From Rhizobium aethiopicum (lineage in GTDB: Bacteria; Pseudomonadota; Alphaproteobacteria; Rhizobiales; Rhizobiaceae), in the NCBI RefSeq assembly GCF_014197535.1, contig NZ_JACIFV010000008.1, positions 124,001 to 188,000 on the forward strand: DNA of 64,000 nt, read 5' to 3'. This document shows positions 16,633-24,866 of the stretch, piece after piece. The stretch's first letter is position 1, and each line of letters starts with the position of its first letter. Both the position numbers and the translations under genes were made by a program. The notes below the pieces were generated by a model, which was not told where the DNA came from, did not search any database, and saw nothing but the letters and a program-made list of their open reading frames with translations.

Positions 16633-17595
16633 TTGGCCGACATCATCAGCCTGCTGCTGCCGTTCTTCGGCCTGATCCTGATCGGTTATGCCGCCGGCAA
16701 GGCGACGAAGCAGCCGGCCGAAGCGCTCGGCTGGCTGAATACCTTCATCATTTACGCCGCCCTGCCCGCGCTATTCTTCAAGCTCGTCTCGCGCACGCCG
16801 ATTGAAGAGCTGACGCCGGTCGATTTCATCGTCACGGATATCGCCGCGACCTATGCGGTCTTCATCCTGCTCTTTGTCATCGGCCGTTTCGTGCGCGGCA
16901 ATCCGCTTGATGAATGCACCATCCAGTCCTTTGCCGGCGCCTATGGCAATATCGGCTATATGGGGCCGGGGCTGGCGCTGCTGGCGCTCGGCGAAGGCGC
17001 CGCCGTGCCGGTGGCGCTGATCATCTGCTTCGAGAACGCGCTGCATTTCATCGTGGCGCCGGCGCTGATGGCGGCAGCCGGGGACGACAAGCGCTCGCCG
17101 GGCCAGCTTGCCGCCGATATCGCCCGCAAGGTGGCGCTGCATCCCTTCATCCTGTCGACGACGGCAGGCTTTGCCGTCGCCGCCTTGCACATCGATCAAC
17201 CGCTGGCGTTCCAGCGCCTCGTCGACTACCTTGCCCAGGCCGCCGCACCCTGCGCGCTCTTCGCGATGGGCGTGACGCTGGCGCTGCGGCCGCTGAAGCG
17301 GATTCCGGCCGAGATTTTCTATATCGTGCCGGCGAAACTGATCCTGCACCCGATCGCGGTTTTCATCGCGCTGACTGTTATCGGCGGTTTCGAGCCGGTC
17401 TGGATCCAGGCGGCCGTGCTGCTGGCCTGCCTGCCGACGGCGACCAATGTCTTCGTCATCGGCCAGCAATATGGCGTCTGGCAGGAACGCGCATCGGCGA
17501 CGATCCTGATCACCACGGTGCTTTCGGTGGCGAGCGTTTCGCTCTGGCTGATTGCGATCCGCTCAGGCCTTCTTCCGCTTCAGCTTTTCCCTTAA
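16633..17595 (+). CDS. AEC family transporter (auxin efflux carrier type)
   Basis: This 320-residue inner-membrane carrier has about ten hydrophobic helices in two repeats and the family's opening 'ISLLLPFFGLILIGYAAG'. Relatives move malonate, malate or other organic acids, or amino acid derivatives; the substrate cannot be inferred. The only fitting start is TTG at 16633, with a weak ribosome binding site, and translation may depend on the ccdA message 46 bases upstream. Its last 33 bases overlap the end of the UbiH-type gene on the opposite strand, so its C-terminus (LPLQLFP) and the other gene's tail are encoded by the same base pairs. Confidence 0.9.
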   Translation: MADIISLLLPFFGLILIGYAAGKATKQPAEALGWLNTFIIYAALPALFFKLVSRTPIEELTPVDFIVTDIAATYAVFILLFVIGRFVRGNPLDECTIQSFAGAYGNIGYMGPGLALLALGEGAAVPVALIICFENALHFIVAPALMAAAGDDKRSPGQLAADIARKVALHPFILSTTAGFAVAALHIDQPLAFQRLVDYLAQAAAPCALFAMGVTLALRPLKRIPAEIFYIVPAKLILHPIAVFIALTVIGGFEPVWIQAAVLLACLPTATNVFVIGQQYGVWQERASATILITTVLSVASVSLWLIAIRSGLLPLQLFP

Positions 17596-18774
17596 GCTAT
17601 CGGGAATATCGCGGAAGCCCCGGCCGGGTTCGATGCCCTCGCGCATGACGAGGTTGCGCAGCGGCGGAATGGCCGAGAGGATGTGCAGGCCGGCAGCGCG
17701 CAGCATCTGCACGGGGAGGAAATCCGAGAGCAGCGAGCGGTTGAGCAGATCGACGCTCGCCGTGCGCGTCATAATGTCGGCGCGGCGGCGGCGGTCGAAG
17801 CTTTCGCCGGCATCGGCTGGCAGCGGCAGTTCCGCCCTGTCGCAGAGAATGTCGGTGAGCACCATGATATCGCGCAGGCTGAGATTCAGCCCCTGCGCCC
17901 CGATCGGCGGGAAGACATGGGCCGCCTCGCCGATCAGCGCGATGCGCCCCTTGCCGAATCGATGAGCCATCATGCCGGAGAGCGGCCAGACCTGGACGCC
18001 TTCCTCCACATCGACCTTGCCGAGCATGGATTGCATCTGCGCCTCGACGAGAGAGCCCAGTTCGGCCAGCGGCAGTTCCATGCGGGCGGTCGCCTCGGCG
18101 GGATCCTGCACCCAGACAAGGCTGGAGCGGCTACCTGGCAGCGGCACCTGGGTGAAGGGGCCGTGTTTGGTGTGGAATTCGCTGGAGATATTCTGGTGCG
18201 GCAGCGAATGGGCGAAATTCAGCACCATGGCCGATTGCGGATAGGACCAGTTGCGCACGCCGATACCTGCCGCCTCGCGCAGCTTCGAGCCACGGCCGTC
18301 GGCGCCGACGGCAAAATCGGCCGAGAGCGTTTCACCGCCGACAAGCGTGATCGACACTCTCTCGGGCGAGATCACGATCGATTCGGCCATATCGGTGAAG
18401 CGGGTGATATTGCCCTCGCCGGCGGTGGCCGCTTCGAGGATCTCGGTCAGCGCCTTGTTGGGAAAATTGTAGCCAAAGGCATCGAGCCCGACCTCGGCAG
18501 CGCGGAAGGTGGTGGTGGGCGCCCGCAGCAGCCGGTCCGTGCCATCGATGATGCGCATGCTGGTGAGGGGTGCTGCCGCCGAGCGCAGCTTTTCCCAGAG
18601 CGTCAGGCGATCGAGGAGGCGGATCGACTGATCCATCAGCGCCGTGGTGCGCCGGTCCTCCTTTGCGGCAATGGGAGCCACCAGCGCCACGCTGCGGCCG
18701 CCGCGGCCAAGCGCAATGGCGGCGATCATGCCGGCGAGGCCGCCACCGATCACCGCGATTTCGAATGTCTTCAT
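17563..18774 (-). CDS. UbiH/UbiF-type FAD monooxygenase (ubiquinone hydroxylase family)
   Basis: This 403-residue flavoprotein hydroxylates the aromatic ring of a ubiquinone precursor in the family. The N-terminal FAD motif is 'IAVIGGGLAGMIAAIALGRGG', the second motif is 'DGRGSKLREAAGI' near 160, and the third is 'GRIALIGEAAHVFPPIGAQGLN' near 280, which is the ubiH/COQ6 signature. The start at 18774 is preferred to ATG 18789 because GGCGGA precedes it. It follows the DUF934 gene of the sulfite reductase operon by 37 bases on the same strand and may be co-transcribed. Which ring carbon it hydroxylates cannot be told from sequence. Confidence 0.9.
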   Translation of the reverse strand: MKTFEIAVIGGGLAGMIAAIALGRGGRSVALVAPIAAKEDRRTTALMDQSIRLLDRLTLWEKLRSAAAPLTSMRIIDGTDRLLRAPTTTFRAAEVGLDAFGYNFPNKALTEILEAATAGEGNITRFTDMAESIVISPERVSITLVGGETLSADFAVGADGRGSKLREAAGIGVRNWSYPQSAMVLNFAHSLPHQNISSEFHTKHGPFTQVPLPGSRSSLVWVQDPAEATARMELPLAELGSLVEAQMQSMLGKVDVEEGVQVWPLSGMMAHRFGKGRIALIGEAAHVFPPIGAQGLNLSLRDIMVLTDILCDRAELPLPADAGESFDRRRRADIMTRTASVDLLNRSLLSDFLPVQMLRAAGLHILSAIPPLRNLVMREGIEPGRGFRDIPDSLREKLKRKKA

Positions 18775-18811
18775 GCTATATTCCGCCATCGTAAAGAGGC
18801 GGACCGGCGGC

Positions 18812-19324
18812 TTATGCGGCCGGCTTCGCCTGACGGCGCCAACTATAGCCCTTGCCGGCTTCGGCGTCACGCACCGCCGGCTGATAATGATGGGGAATGG
18901 CGGGCAGACGGTTTTCGGCGAGCCGCTTTAGCGCCGTGGCGTTGGTCACGGAAAAGCTGTCGATGCCGACGCGCAGCATCAGCGGGATCTGGTCGATCAG
19001 CACGTCGCCGACGGCGCGCAGCTCATTGGCATAACCGAGGCGCTGGCGCAGCAGCGAGGCATGGCTGAAGGCGCGGCCGTCGTTGAAGGCGGGAAAGGCG
19101 ACCGCCACGATTGCAAGGCGATCGAGGTAGGGCTCGAGCCGGCGCACGTCGTCGGCCGGCTTGATCAGCACGCCGAGGCCGACATCGTTGCTTTGATCGG
19201 CCCTGGCGATCAGCTCGTCGAGGCTGAGCAGCGGCTTCTGTGCGCCTGTTGCCTTCACCTCGTCGGTTTCAACAACCCAGAGATCGTTGTCGACAAAACC
19301 GGTTTCTCTCCAGATCTTCGTCAT
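18812..19324 (-). CDS. DUF934 protein of the sulfite reductase operon
   Basis: This 170-residue protein belongs to a family found next to sulfite or nitrite reductase genes in proteobacteria and sometimes named as a putative oxidoreductase. Conserved stretches include 'GVLIKPADDVRRLEPYLDRLAIVAVAFPAFNDGRAFS' and 'LRQRLGYANELRAVGDVLIDQ'. Its exact role is unproven; it is thought to help sulfite reduction. The ATG at 19324 sits behind GGAGGGG, and the gene starts 10 bases after the end of cysI. Confidence 0.88.
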   Translation of the reverse strand: MTKIWRETGFVDNDLWVVETDEVKATGAQKPLLSLDELIARADQSNDVGLGVLIKPADDVRRLEPYLDRLAIVAVAFPAFNDGRAFSHASLLRQRLGYANELRAVGDVLIDQIPLMLRVGIDSFSVTNATALKRLAENRLPAIPHHYQPAVRDAEAGKGYSWRRQAKPAA

Positions 19325-19334
19325 CATCCCCTCC

Positions 19335-21005
19335 TTAAGCCGCTTCGGCGGCCGAGCCGTAGAGCGCATCCTTGAAAGGCTGCGGCCCGACGCGGCGATA
19401 GGCGGCGAGGAAGGTTTCGGACGGATCGAGCCGCAGGCCGAGATAGGTGTCGACGATCGTCTCGATCGCGTCCGTCACCCGGTCCGGCTCGAAGCCGCGG
19501 CCGATGATCTCGCCGATCGAGGTATGTTCGTCGCCGGAACCGCCAAGCGTGATCTGGTAGAGTTCGGCGCCCTTCTTCTCGACACCGAGCAGGCCGATAT
19601 GGCCGACATGGTGGTGGCCGCAGGCATTGATGCAGCCGGAGATCTTGATCTTCAGCTCGCCGATCTCGGCCTGCCGTTCGGGACTGCCGAAGCGGCGGGA
19701 GATTTCCTGCGCGACCGGAATGGAGCGCGCATTGGCGAGCGCGCAATAATCCAGCCCCGGACAGGCGATGATATCGGTGATCAGGCCGGCATTGGCTTCG
19801 GCCAGATTGATGGCGACGAGGCCGCGATAGACCGCTTCGAGATCGGCCAGCGCCACATGCGGCAGAATCAGGTTCTGCTCATGGCTGACGCGGATTTCGT
19901 CGAAGGCATATTCTTCGGCCAGATCGGCGACGGCCTCCATCTGCGCATCGGTGGCGTCGCCCGGAATGCCGCCGATCGGCTTCAGCGAGATCGTCACCAT
20001 GCCGTAATCGGGGTTCTTGTGCGGCTGCACATTCTGCTGCACCCAGCGGGCGAAAGCCGGATCGGCCTTCTTCCAGCGGGCGAGGTTTTCCCAGCCCTCG
20101 GCGCGCTCTGGCAGATCAGGCAGCGCGAAATAAGCGGCGATCGCCTCGACATCCTGATCCGGCAGCTTGAGCTCGCTATCCTTCAGGGCGGCGAATTCGG
20201 CCTCCACCTGACGCGCCAGCTCCTCGGCGCCGGTCTCATGCACCAGGATCTTGATGCGGGCCTTGTACTTGTTGTCGCGCCGGCCGTGCAGATTGTACAC
20301 GCGTACGATCGCCGTCGTGTAGGAGAGCAGGTCTTCCTCGGGCAAGAAGTCGCGGATCAGCTTGGCGATCATCGGCGTGCGGCCCTGGCCACCGCCGACA
20401 TAGACGGCAAAGCCGATTTCGCCCTTGTCGTTCTTCTTCAGGTGCAGGCCGATATCATGGACCTGGATGGCGGCGCGGTCGCGCTCGGCGCCGGTCACGG
20501 CAATCTTGAACTTGCGCGGCAGGAAGGAGAATTCCGGGTGGACGGACGACCACTGGCGCAGGATTTCCGCATAGGGACGCGGGTCGGCGATCTCATCCGC
20601 GGCCGCACCGGCGAAGTGGTCGGCGGTGACGTTTCTGATGCAGTTGCCCGAAGTCTGCAGCGCGTGCATCTCGACGCTCGCCAGATCGGCCAGCGCATCG
20701 GGAATGTCCGACAGTTTCGGCCAGTTGAACTGCAGGTTCTGGCGCGTGGTGAAGTGGCCGTAACCACGGTCATAGGTGCGGGCGATATGGGCGAGCATGC
20801 GCAGCTGGCGCGCACTCAGCGTGCCATAGGGAATGGCGATGCGCAGCATATAGGCATGAAGCTGCAGGTAGACGCCGTTCATCAGGCGCAGCGGCTTGAA
20901 CGCATCCTCGGCAAGCTCGCCGGAAAGGCGGCGCTGAACCTGGTCGCGGAACTGCTCGACGCGCTCGCTGACAAAGGCATGATCAAATTCGTCGTAACGG
21001 TACAT
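19335..21005 (-). CDS. cysI: sulfite reductase (siroheme [4Fe-4S] hemoprotein)
   Basis: This 556-residue enzyme reduces sulfite to sulfide with six electrons during cysteine synthesis. The four cysteines that hold the siroheme-linked iron-sulfur cluster are present as Cys415-X5-Cys421 (CPGLDYC) and Cys458-X3-Cys462 (CINAC). Both ferredoxin-like half domains and the siroheme-contacting segment 'RTYDRGYGHFTTRQNLQFNW' are visible. Nitrite reductases share the fold, but the DUF2849, DUF934 and siroheme synthase neighbours fit the sulfite enzyme of rhizobia. It lies 8 bases after the DUF2849 gene. Confidence 0.93.
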   Translation of the reverse strand: MYRYDEFDHAFVSERVEQFRDQVQRRLSGELAEDAFKPLRLMNGVYLQLHAYMLRIAIPYGTLSARQLRMLAHIARTYDRGYGHFTTRQNLQFNWPKLSDIPDALADLASVEMHALQTSGNCIRNVTADHFAGAAADEIADPRPYAEILRQWSSVHPEFSFLPRKFKIAVTGAERDRAAIQVHDIGLHLKKNDKGEIGFAVYVGGGQGRTPMIAKLIRDFLPEEDLLSYTTAIVRVYNLHGRRDNKYKARIKILVHETGAEELARQVEAEFAALKDSELKLPDQDVEAIAAYFALPDLPERAEGWENLARWKKADPAFARWVQQNVQPHKNPDYGMVTISLKPIGGIPGDATDAQMEAVADLAEEYAFDEIRVSHEQNLILPHVALADLEAVYRGLVAINLAEANAGLITDIIACPGLDYCALANARSIPVAQEISRRFGSPERQAEIGELKIKISGCINACGHHHVGHIGLLGVEKKGAELYQITLGGSGDEHTSIGEIIGRGFEPDRVTDAIETIVDTYLGLRLDPSETFLAAYRRVGPQPFKDALYGSAAEAA

Positions 21006-21013
21006 CGTCTTCC

Positions 21014-21328
21014 TCAGACTGCAATGAATTCGGGATCGGCAGGAGCGTAGCCCGGCGCATATTCCATGGTCGGCCCTTGCGCGCGGATGCGCTCGCGAAG
21101 GCGAAGCGGCCAGAGAATGCCGTTGGTTTCCTGGACGTCGACGACGGCGACGTCAACGACCTCGTTGTCGGCATAGGACTTTTTGCCAATGGTTTCCAGG
21201 GCTTCGACGGCTTCGTTGTGACGCGCGACAAGCGCCTCCTGCAGCGAGGTCGACCACTTCCCGTTGGCATCCAGCCAGACGGCAATGCCGTCCGTCAGCC
21301 GGTTGGCCGTCAGAACCTTGTCACCCAT
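21014..21328 (-). CDS. DUF2849 protein of the sulfite reductase operon
   Basis: This 104-residue protein belongs to a small alphaproteobacterial family that sits between siroheme synthase and sulfite reductase genes. The N-terminus 'KVLTANRLTDGIAVWLDANGKWSTSL' is typical. There are no cysteines or membrane segments, and it is probably a cytoplasmic accessory factor of unknown action. It begins 2 bases after cysG and is followed by cysI after 8 bases, so the three are almost certainly translated from one message. Confidence 0.9.
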   Translation of the reverse strand: MGDKVLTANRLTDGIAVWLDANGKWSTSLQEALVARHNEAVEALETIGKKSYADNEVVDVAVVDVQETNGILWPLRLRERIRAQGPTMEYAPGYAPADPEFIAV

Positions 21329-21330
21329 AT

Positions 21331-22767
21331 TCAGCTCCTTGCAAGTTCCTCGAGCCGGGCGTTCGCACGCACCAGCGGCTCGGACAGTTCGAAATTGGCG
21401 CCGGCGACCGCATCGCCGATAATGACCATAACCGGCCCGGTCAGCTCGTCGCGGTGCTGCAGATCGGGCAGGTCGGCGAGCGTGCCATGCAGCAGACGCC
21501 GCTCGGCGCGGCTGGCATTTTCGATGACGGCGACCGTGGTCTCGGCGGGAATGCCGGCCTGCATCAGCCGCTCGGCGACCGAGGCGGCAACGGTGCGGCC
21601 CATGTAAACGGCGATCGTCGCGCCGGAGACGGCAAGGCTTGCCCAGTCGGGCAGCACGTCGCCAGTGAGATCGTGGCCGGTGGTGAAGACGAGCGAGGAG
21701 GCGACGCCGCGCAACGTCAGCGGCAGCTCGAAATCGGCGGCGGCAGCGAAGGCCGAGGTAATGCCGGGCACGACCTCATAGGTGACGCCGGCGGCGCGCA
21801 ACGCGGCCATCTCTTCCCCTGCCCGGCCATAGACCAGCGGATCGCCTGACTTGAGCCGGACGACGCGCTTGCCCTGGCGGCCGAGCTCGACGAGCAGTTC
21901 GTTGATCTCTTCCTGCGACTTCGAATGGCAGCCCTTGCGCTTGCCGACGGAAAGCCGCTCGGCATCGCGGCGACCCATGTCGACGATCGCCTGCGGCACC
22001 AGCGCGTCGTAGACGATGACATCGGCTTCCATCATCACGCGCTGGGCGCGCAACGTAAGCAGATCTTCAGCCCCCGGACCGGCGCCGACAAGCCAGACAT
22101 GGCCGGCGATCTTGTCCATCGAAGTGAGCAGCCGGTCGGCGGCGTGGCGGGCCTGTGGCAGATTGCCGTTGGCGACCGCATCGGCAACGGGGCCGCAGAA
22201 GAAGCGGCGCCAGAAGACCCGGCGGGAAACGCCGCGGGGCACCAGCTGATCGACCGATTTGCGATAGCGCGTCGCCAGCGTGGCCAGACGCCCGAGCGAG
22301 GGGGAAAGAAGCTGATCGATCTGGGCGCGGATCATCTGCGCCAGAACCGGCCCCGCGCCTTCGGTGCCGATCGCAACGGCGACCGGGGCACGGTTGACGA
22401 GCGCCGGCGTGAAGAAATCGCAATAATCGGGCTGATCGACGGCATTGGCCGGAATTCTGGCAGCGCGGGCGGCGTCGACGATCCGGCGATCTTCGGCTTC
22501 GTCACCTGTGGCGGCAAAGACAAGGACTGCGCCCTCGACCTGACCGGACGAAAAGCCGGTGCGCACCGTCTCGATGCGGTTGGCGATCAGGAAGGCATGA
22601 TAATCGGCTTCCGGCCGCTCGGCATAGGCGACGATCCGCGCCCGCGTGTTCAAGAGCAGCCGCACCTTGGCGAAAGCCTCGTCGCCATTGCCGAAGACAG
22701 CCGTCTTCTGGCCTTCCACGCGAAAGAAGGCTGGAAATACCGAAAGCTGCTCGGTCTTGGGAGACAT
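21331..22767 (-). CDS. cysG: siroheme synthase (bifunctional dehydrogenase/ferrochelatase and uroporphyrinogen methyltransferase)
   Basis: This 478-residue enzyme makes siroheme, the cofactor of CysI encoded downstream. The N-terminal 210 residues are the precorrin-2 dehydrogenase/sirohydrochlorin ferrochelatase part; its nucleotide motif is the unusual 'VFGNGDEAFAKVRLL' instead of the common GGG form. The C-terminal part (about 225-478) is the SAM-dependent uroporphyrinogen III methyltransferase, with 'VWLVGAGPGAEDLLTLRA', 'GDPLVYGRAGEE' and 'VPGITSAFAAAA'. The start at 22767 fits the family; the frame is open back to 22848. It is the first gene of the sulfite operon and is divergent from the deaminase gene at 23035. 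Confidence 0.94.
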   Translation of the reverse strand: MSPKTEQLSVFPAFFRVEGQKTAVFGNGDEAFAKVRLLLNTRARIVAYAERPEADYHAFLIANRIETVRTGFSSGQVEGAVLVFAATGDEAEDRRIVDAARAARIPANAVDQPDYCDFFTPALVNRAPVAVAIGTEGAGPVLAQMIRAQIDQLLSPSLGRLATLATRYRKSVDQLVPRGVSRRVFWRRFFCGPVADAVANGNLPQARHAADRLLTSMDKIAGHVWLVGAGPGAEDLLTLRAQRVMMEADVIVYDALVPQAIVDMGRRDAERLSVGKRKGCHSKSQEEINELLVELGRQGKRVVRLKSGDPLVYGRAGEEMAALRAAGVTYEVVPGITSAFAAAADFELPLTLRGVASSLVFTTGHDLTGDVLPDWASLAVSGATIAVYMGRTVAASVAERLMQAGIPAETTVAVIENASRAERRLLHGTLADLPDLQHRDELTGPVMVIIGDAVAGANFELSEPLVRANARLEELARS

Positions 22768-23034
22768 TATCAATCCACTTCGAAGTTGCCAGAATATGCC
22801 CGTGATCGACAAGCGATTGAAGGAACAGAAATTCGAAAGCCCCGGCAAGCGCGTATTCTTTTGCTCGCCTCATCGGCGATTTGAGAAAAGTCAACCGTGC
22901 TGACGACAACCACCTGTTCCCACTCTCTTTGTTGCGGTGCAGTGTAAAGCCTGTGACAAACGACGTCCACCGGCGTTTGCCGCATTTCGCTCGTGCCGCC
23001 AAGACGATAGACTGGAAAAAAACCGGAGACACCA

Positions 23035-23622
23035 ATGGCTGACAAGACCATCGCCGCCCGCCTGCTTTCGGTCATCGAAGAGGATATCCTGCCGCTGACC
23101 GAACGCGGCGTCTCCTTGGGCAACAAGGTGTTCGGCGCGGCGATCCTGCGCAAATCCGATCTGTCGCTCGTTGTCGCCGAGACCAATAACGAGCTCGACA
23201 ATCCGCTCTGGCATGGTGAGGTGCATACGCTGAAGCGCTTCTACGAGCTTGGCGACAAACCGGCGACCAAGGATCTGATCTTCCTGTCGACGCACGAACC
23301 CTGCACCATGTGCATGTCGGCGATCACCTGGGCGGGCTTCGACAATTTCTACTATTTCTTCAGCCATGAGGATTCCCGCGACGCCTTCGCCATTCCGCAC
23401 GACCTGAAGATCCTGAGGGAGGTCTTCGGACTTGAACCCGGCGGCTATCGCAGGCAAAACGCCTTCTGGAACAGCTTTGCCATCGCCGATCTGGTCGAGA
23501 CCGAAGAGGCTTCCCTGAGGACCGCGCTGAAGGCGCAGACTGCCCGCATTAGGGCGCGCTACGACGCGCTGTCGGCCACCTACCAGTCGTCGAAGAGCGC
23601 CAACGACATTCCGCTGAACTGA
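23035..23622 (+). CDS. cytidine/deoxycytidylate deaminase family protein, divergent
   Basis: This 195-residue protein has the zinc deaminase pattern with a variation: the usual His-Ala-Glu is His-Gly-Glu (WHGEVHTL, near residue 60), and the second motif is Pro-Cys-Thr-Met-Cys (PCTMCMS, near 90). The zinc ligands and the catalytic glutamate are all kept. The long C-terminal part (about 110-195, 'FSHEDSRDAFAIPHDLKILREVFG') is not found in ordinary cytidine deaminases, so the substrate is uncertain. It is followed by mazG after only 6 bases; the pair may clean up nucleotides together. The start at 23035 has CCGGAGA upstream. Confidence 0.85.
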   Translation: MADKTIAARLLSVIEEDILPLTERGVSLGNKVFGAAILRKSDLSLVVAETNNELDNPLWHGEVHTLKRFYELGDKPATKDLIFLSTHEPCTMCMSAITWAGFDNFYYFFSHEDSRDAFAIPHDLKILREVFGLEPGGYRRQNAFWNSFAIADLVETEEASLRTALKAQTARIRARYDALSATYQSSKSANDIPLN

Positions 23623-23628
23623 GGCACC

Positions 23629-24567
23629 ATGGAACCTTCCAAAGACATTTCACGGCTGATCGAGATCATGGCGGCGCTGCGCCATCCCGAAACCGGCTGC
23701 CCGTGGGACATCGAGCAGAATTTCCAGACGATCAAGCCCTACACGATCGAAGAAGCCTATGAAGTCTCCGACGCGATCGAGCGCGGCGATATGGACGATC
23801 TCTGCGATGAACTGGGCGACCTGCTGCTGCAGGTGGTCTTCCATGCCCGCATGGCCGAGGAAGCCGGCGAATTCTCCTTCGGCGACGTGGTCAACGCCAT
23901 CACCACCAAGATGATCCGCCGCCACCCGCATGTCTTCGCCCGCTCGGACGCCGACACACCCGACGCGGTGAAGATCCAGTGGGACGAAATCAAGCAGGCG
24001 GAAAAACGCGAGCGCGCCGAGCGCCGGGCAAGGCGCGGGATCACCGAGGATTTCAAGGGCGGCTTCCTTGGCTCGGTGCAGCGCAGCTTTCCGGCTTTGA
24101 CCGAGGCGCTGAAGCTGCAGGAACGCGCCGCCAAGGTCGGCTTCGACTGGTCGGCGCCCGAGCCGATCCTCGACAAGATCGAGGAAGAGATCGGCGAATT
24201 GCGGGCCGCACTTCGGGACGGAGACCGCGCCAAGGTCAGCGACGAACTCGGCGATTTGATCTTCGCGGTCGTCAATATCGGCCGGCATGTTAAGGCTGAT
24301 CCGGAGCAGGCGCTGCGTGGAACGAACACGAAATTCCGGCGTCGCTTCAATCACATAGAACATGTTCTTGAAGCAGAAGGCGAGACGCTTGAGGATGCGA
24401 CGCTGGAGCGGATGGAGGAGATCTGGCAGGCGGCCAAGGCGATCGAGCGGGCGGTGACGGCAGCCCCACCCTCCGTCATGCTCGGCCTTGAGCCGAGCAT
24501 CCACACCGCATCCACCAGCGCCGGTGGCATGGATCCTCGGCTCAAGGCCGAGGATGACGGAGACTGA
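23629..24567 (+). CDS. mazG: nucleoside triphosphate pyrophosphohydrolase MazG
   Basis: This 312-residue enzyme splits (d)NTPs to monophosphate and pyrophosphate, removing non-canonical nucleotides. It has two MazG domains: the first about residues 15-115, with the metal-binding 'EEAYEVSDAI' and 'DELGDLLLQVVFHA'; the second about 165-260, with 'EEIGELRAAL' and 'DELGDLIFAVVNIGRHV'. The last 32 residues or so (after 'AIERAVTAAP') are not MazG sequence but the translation of a palindromic intergenic repeat (24472-24561), which has become the C-terminus. Normal length would be near 280. The extension contains 'LGLEPSIHTA' and 'MDPRLKAEDDG', a phrase found at the ends of unrelated proteins in Rhizobiales. 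Confidence 0.93.
   Translation: MEPSKDISRLIEIMAALRHPETGCPWDIEQNFQTIKPYTIEEAYEVSDAIERGDMDDLCDELGDLLLQVVFHARMAEEAGEFSFGDVVNAITTKMIRRHPHVFARSDADTPDAVKIQWDEIKQAEKRERAERRARRGITEDFKGGFLGSVQRSFPALTEALKLQERAAKVGFDWSAPEPILDKIEEEIGELRAALRDGDRAKVSDELGDLIFAVVNIGRHVKADPEQALRGTNTKFRRRFNHIEHVLEAEGETLEDATLERMEEIWQAAKAIERAVTAAPPSVMLGLEPSIHTASTSAGGMDPRLKAEDDGD
24472..24561. repeat. palindromic repeat captured inside mazG
   Basis: This is a 90-bp inverted repeat. The left arm TCCGTCATGCTCGGCCTTGA and the following GCCGAGCATCCA pair with GGATCCTCGGC, TCAAGGCCGA and GGATGACGGA on the right. It is read in frame as the last part of mazG and ends 3 bases before that gene's stop. Elements of this type occur in many copies between genes in Rhizobiales, and sometimes run into gene ends. 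Confidence 0.75.
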
Positions 24568-24619
24568 GGTTGGCTTCTGGCCAAATCAGCCGGCCGAAAG
24601 AGCCAGAGCGTTGCCACAT

Positions 24620-24780
24620 CCCCTTCTCCCCAGCGGGGAGAAGGTGGCCCGAAGGGTCGGATGAGGGGGCCGCACGGCACGCCATTCATTGCCCTTCGCT
24701 TGCACTCAGCGCATTCGCGGCTTTGCCGCTCACCCCCTCATCTGCCTGCCGGCATCTTCTCCCCGCTGGGGAGAAGGGAG
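24620..24780. repeat. nested palindrome, rhizobial intergenic mosaic type (RIME-like)
   Basis: The 299-bp gap between mazG and hflX is mostly this element. Its two ends are each palindromes (CTTCTCCCCAGCGGGGAGAAG on the left, CTTCTCCCCGCTGGGGAGAAG on the right) and also pair with each other. Inside, GATGAGGGGG pairs with CCCCCTCATC, and GCGGCTTTGCCGC forms another small hairpin. The layout matches the intergenic mosaic elements described in rhizobia. A related copy lies at 39543-39680. The stretch has no gene. Confidence 0.75.
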
Positions 24781-24866
24781 ATGTCGCAGCGTCCCCGCGT
24801 CCTCTCACTCAGTCGAGCAACTACGCCTTGGTAGCTGTCTTTAAATGGACATGCTCACGGCCCCAC

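Noticed and set aside
19287..21050. A 587-codon plus-strand frame opposite cysI
   Set aside because: It is the mirror of a well-conserved coding gene, with no start signal and low-complexity 'LQADIGDG'-like composition.
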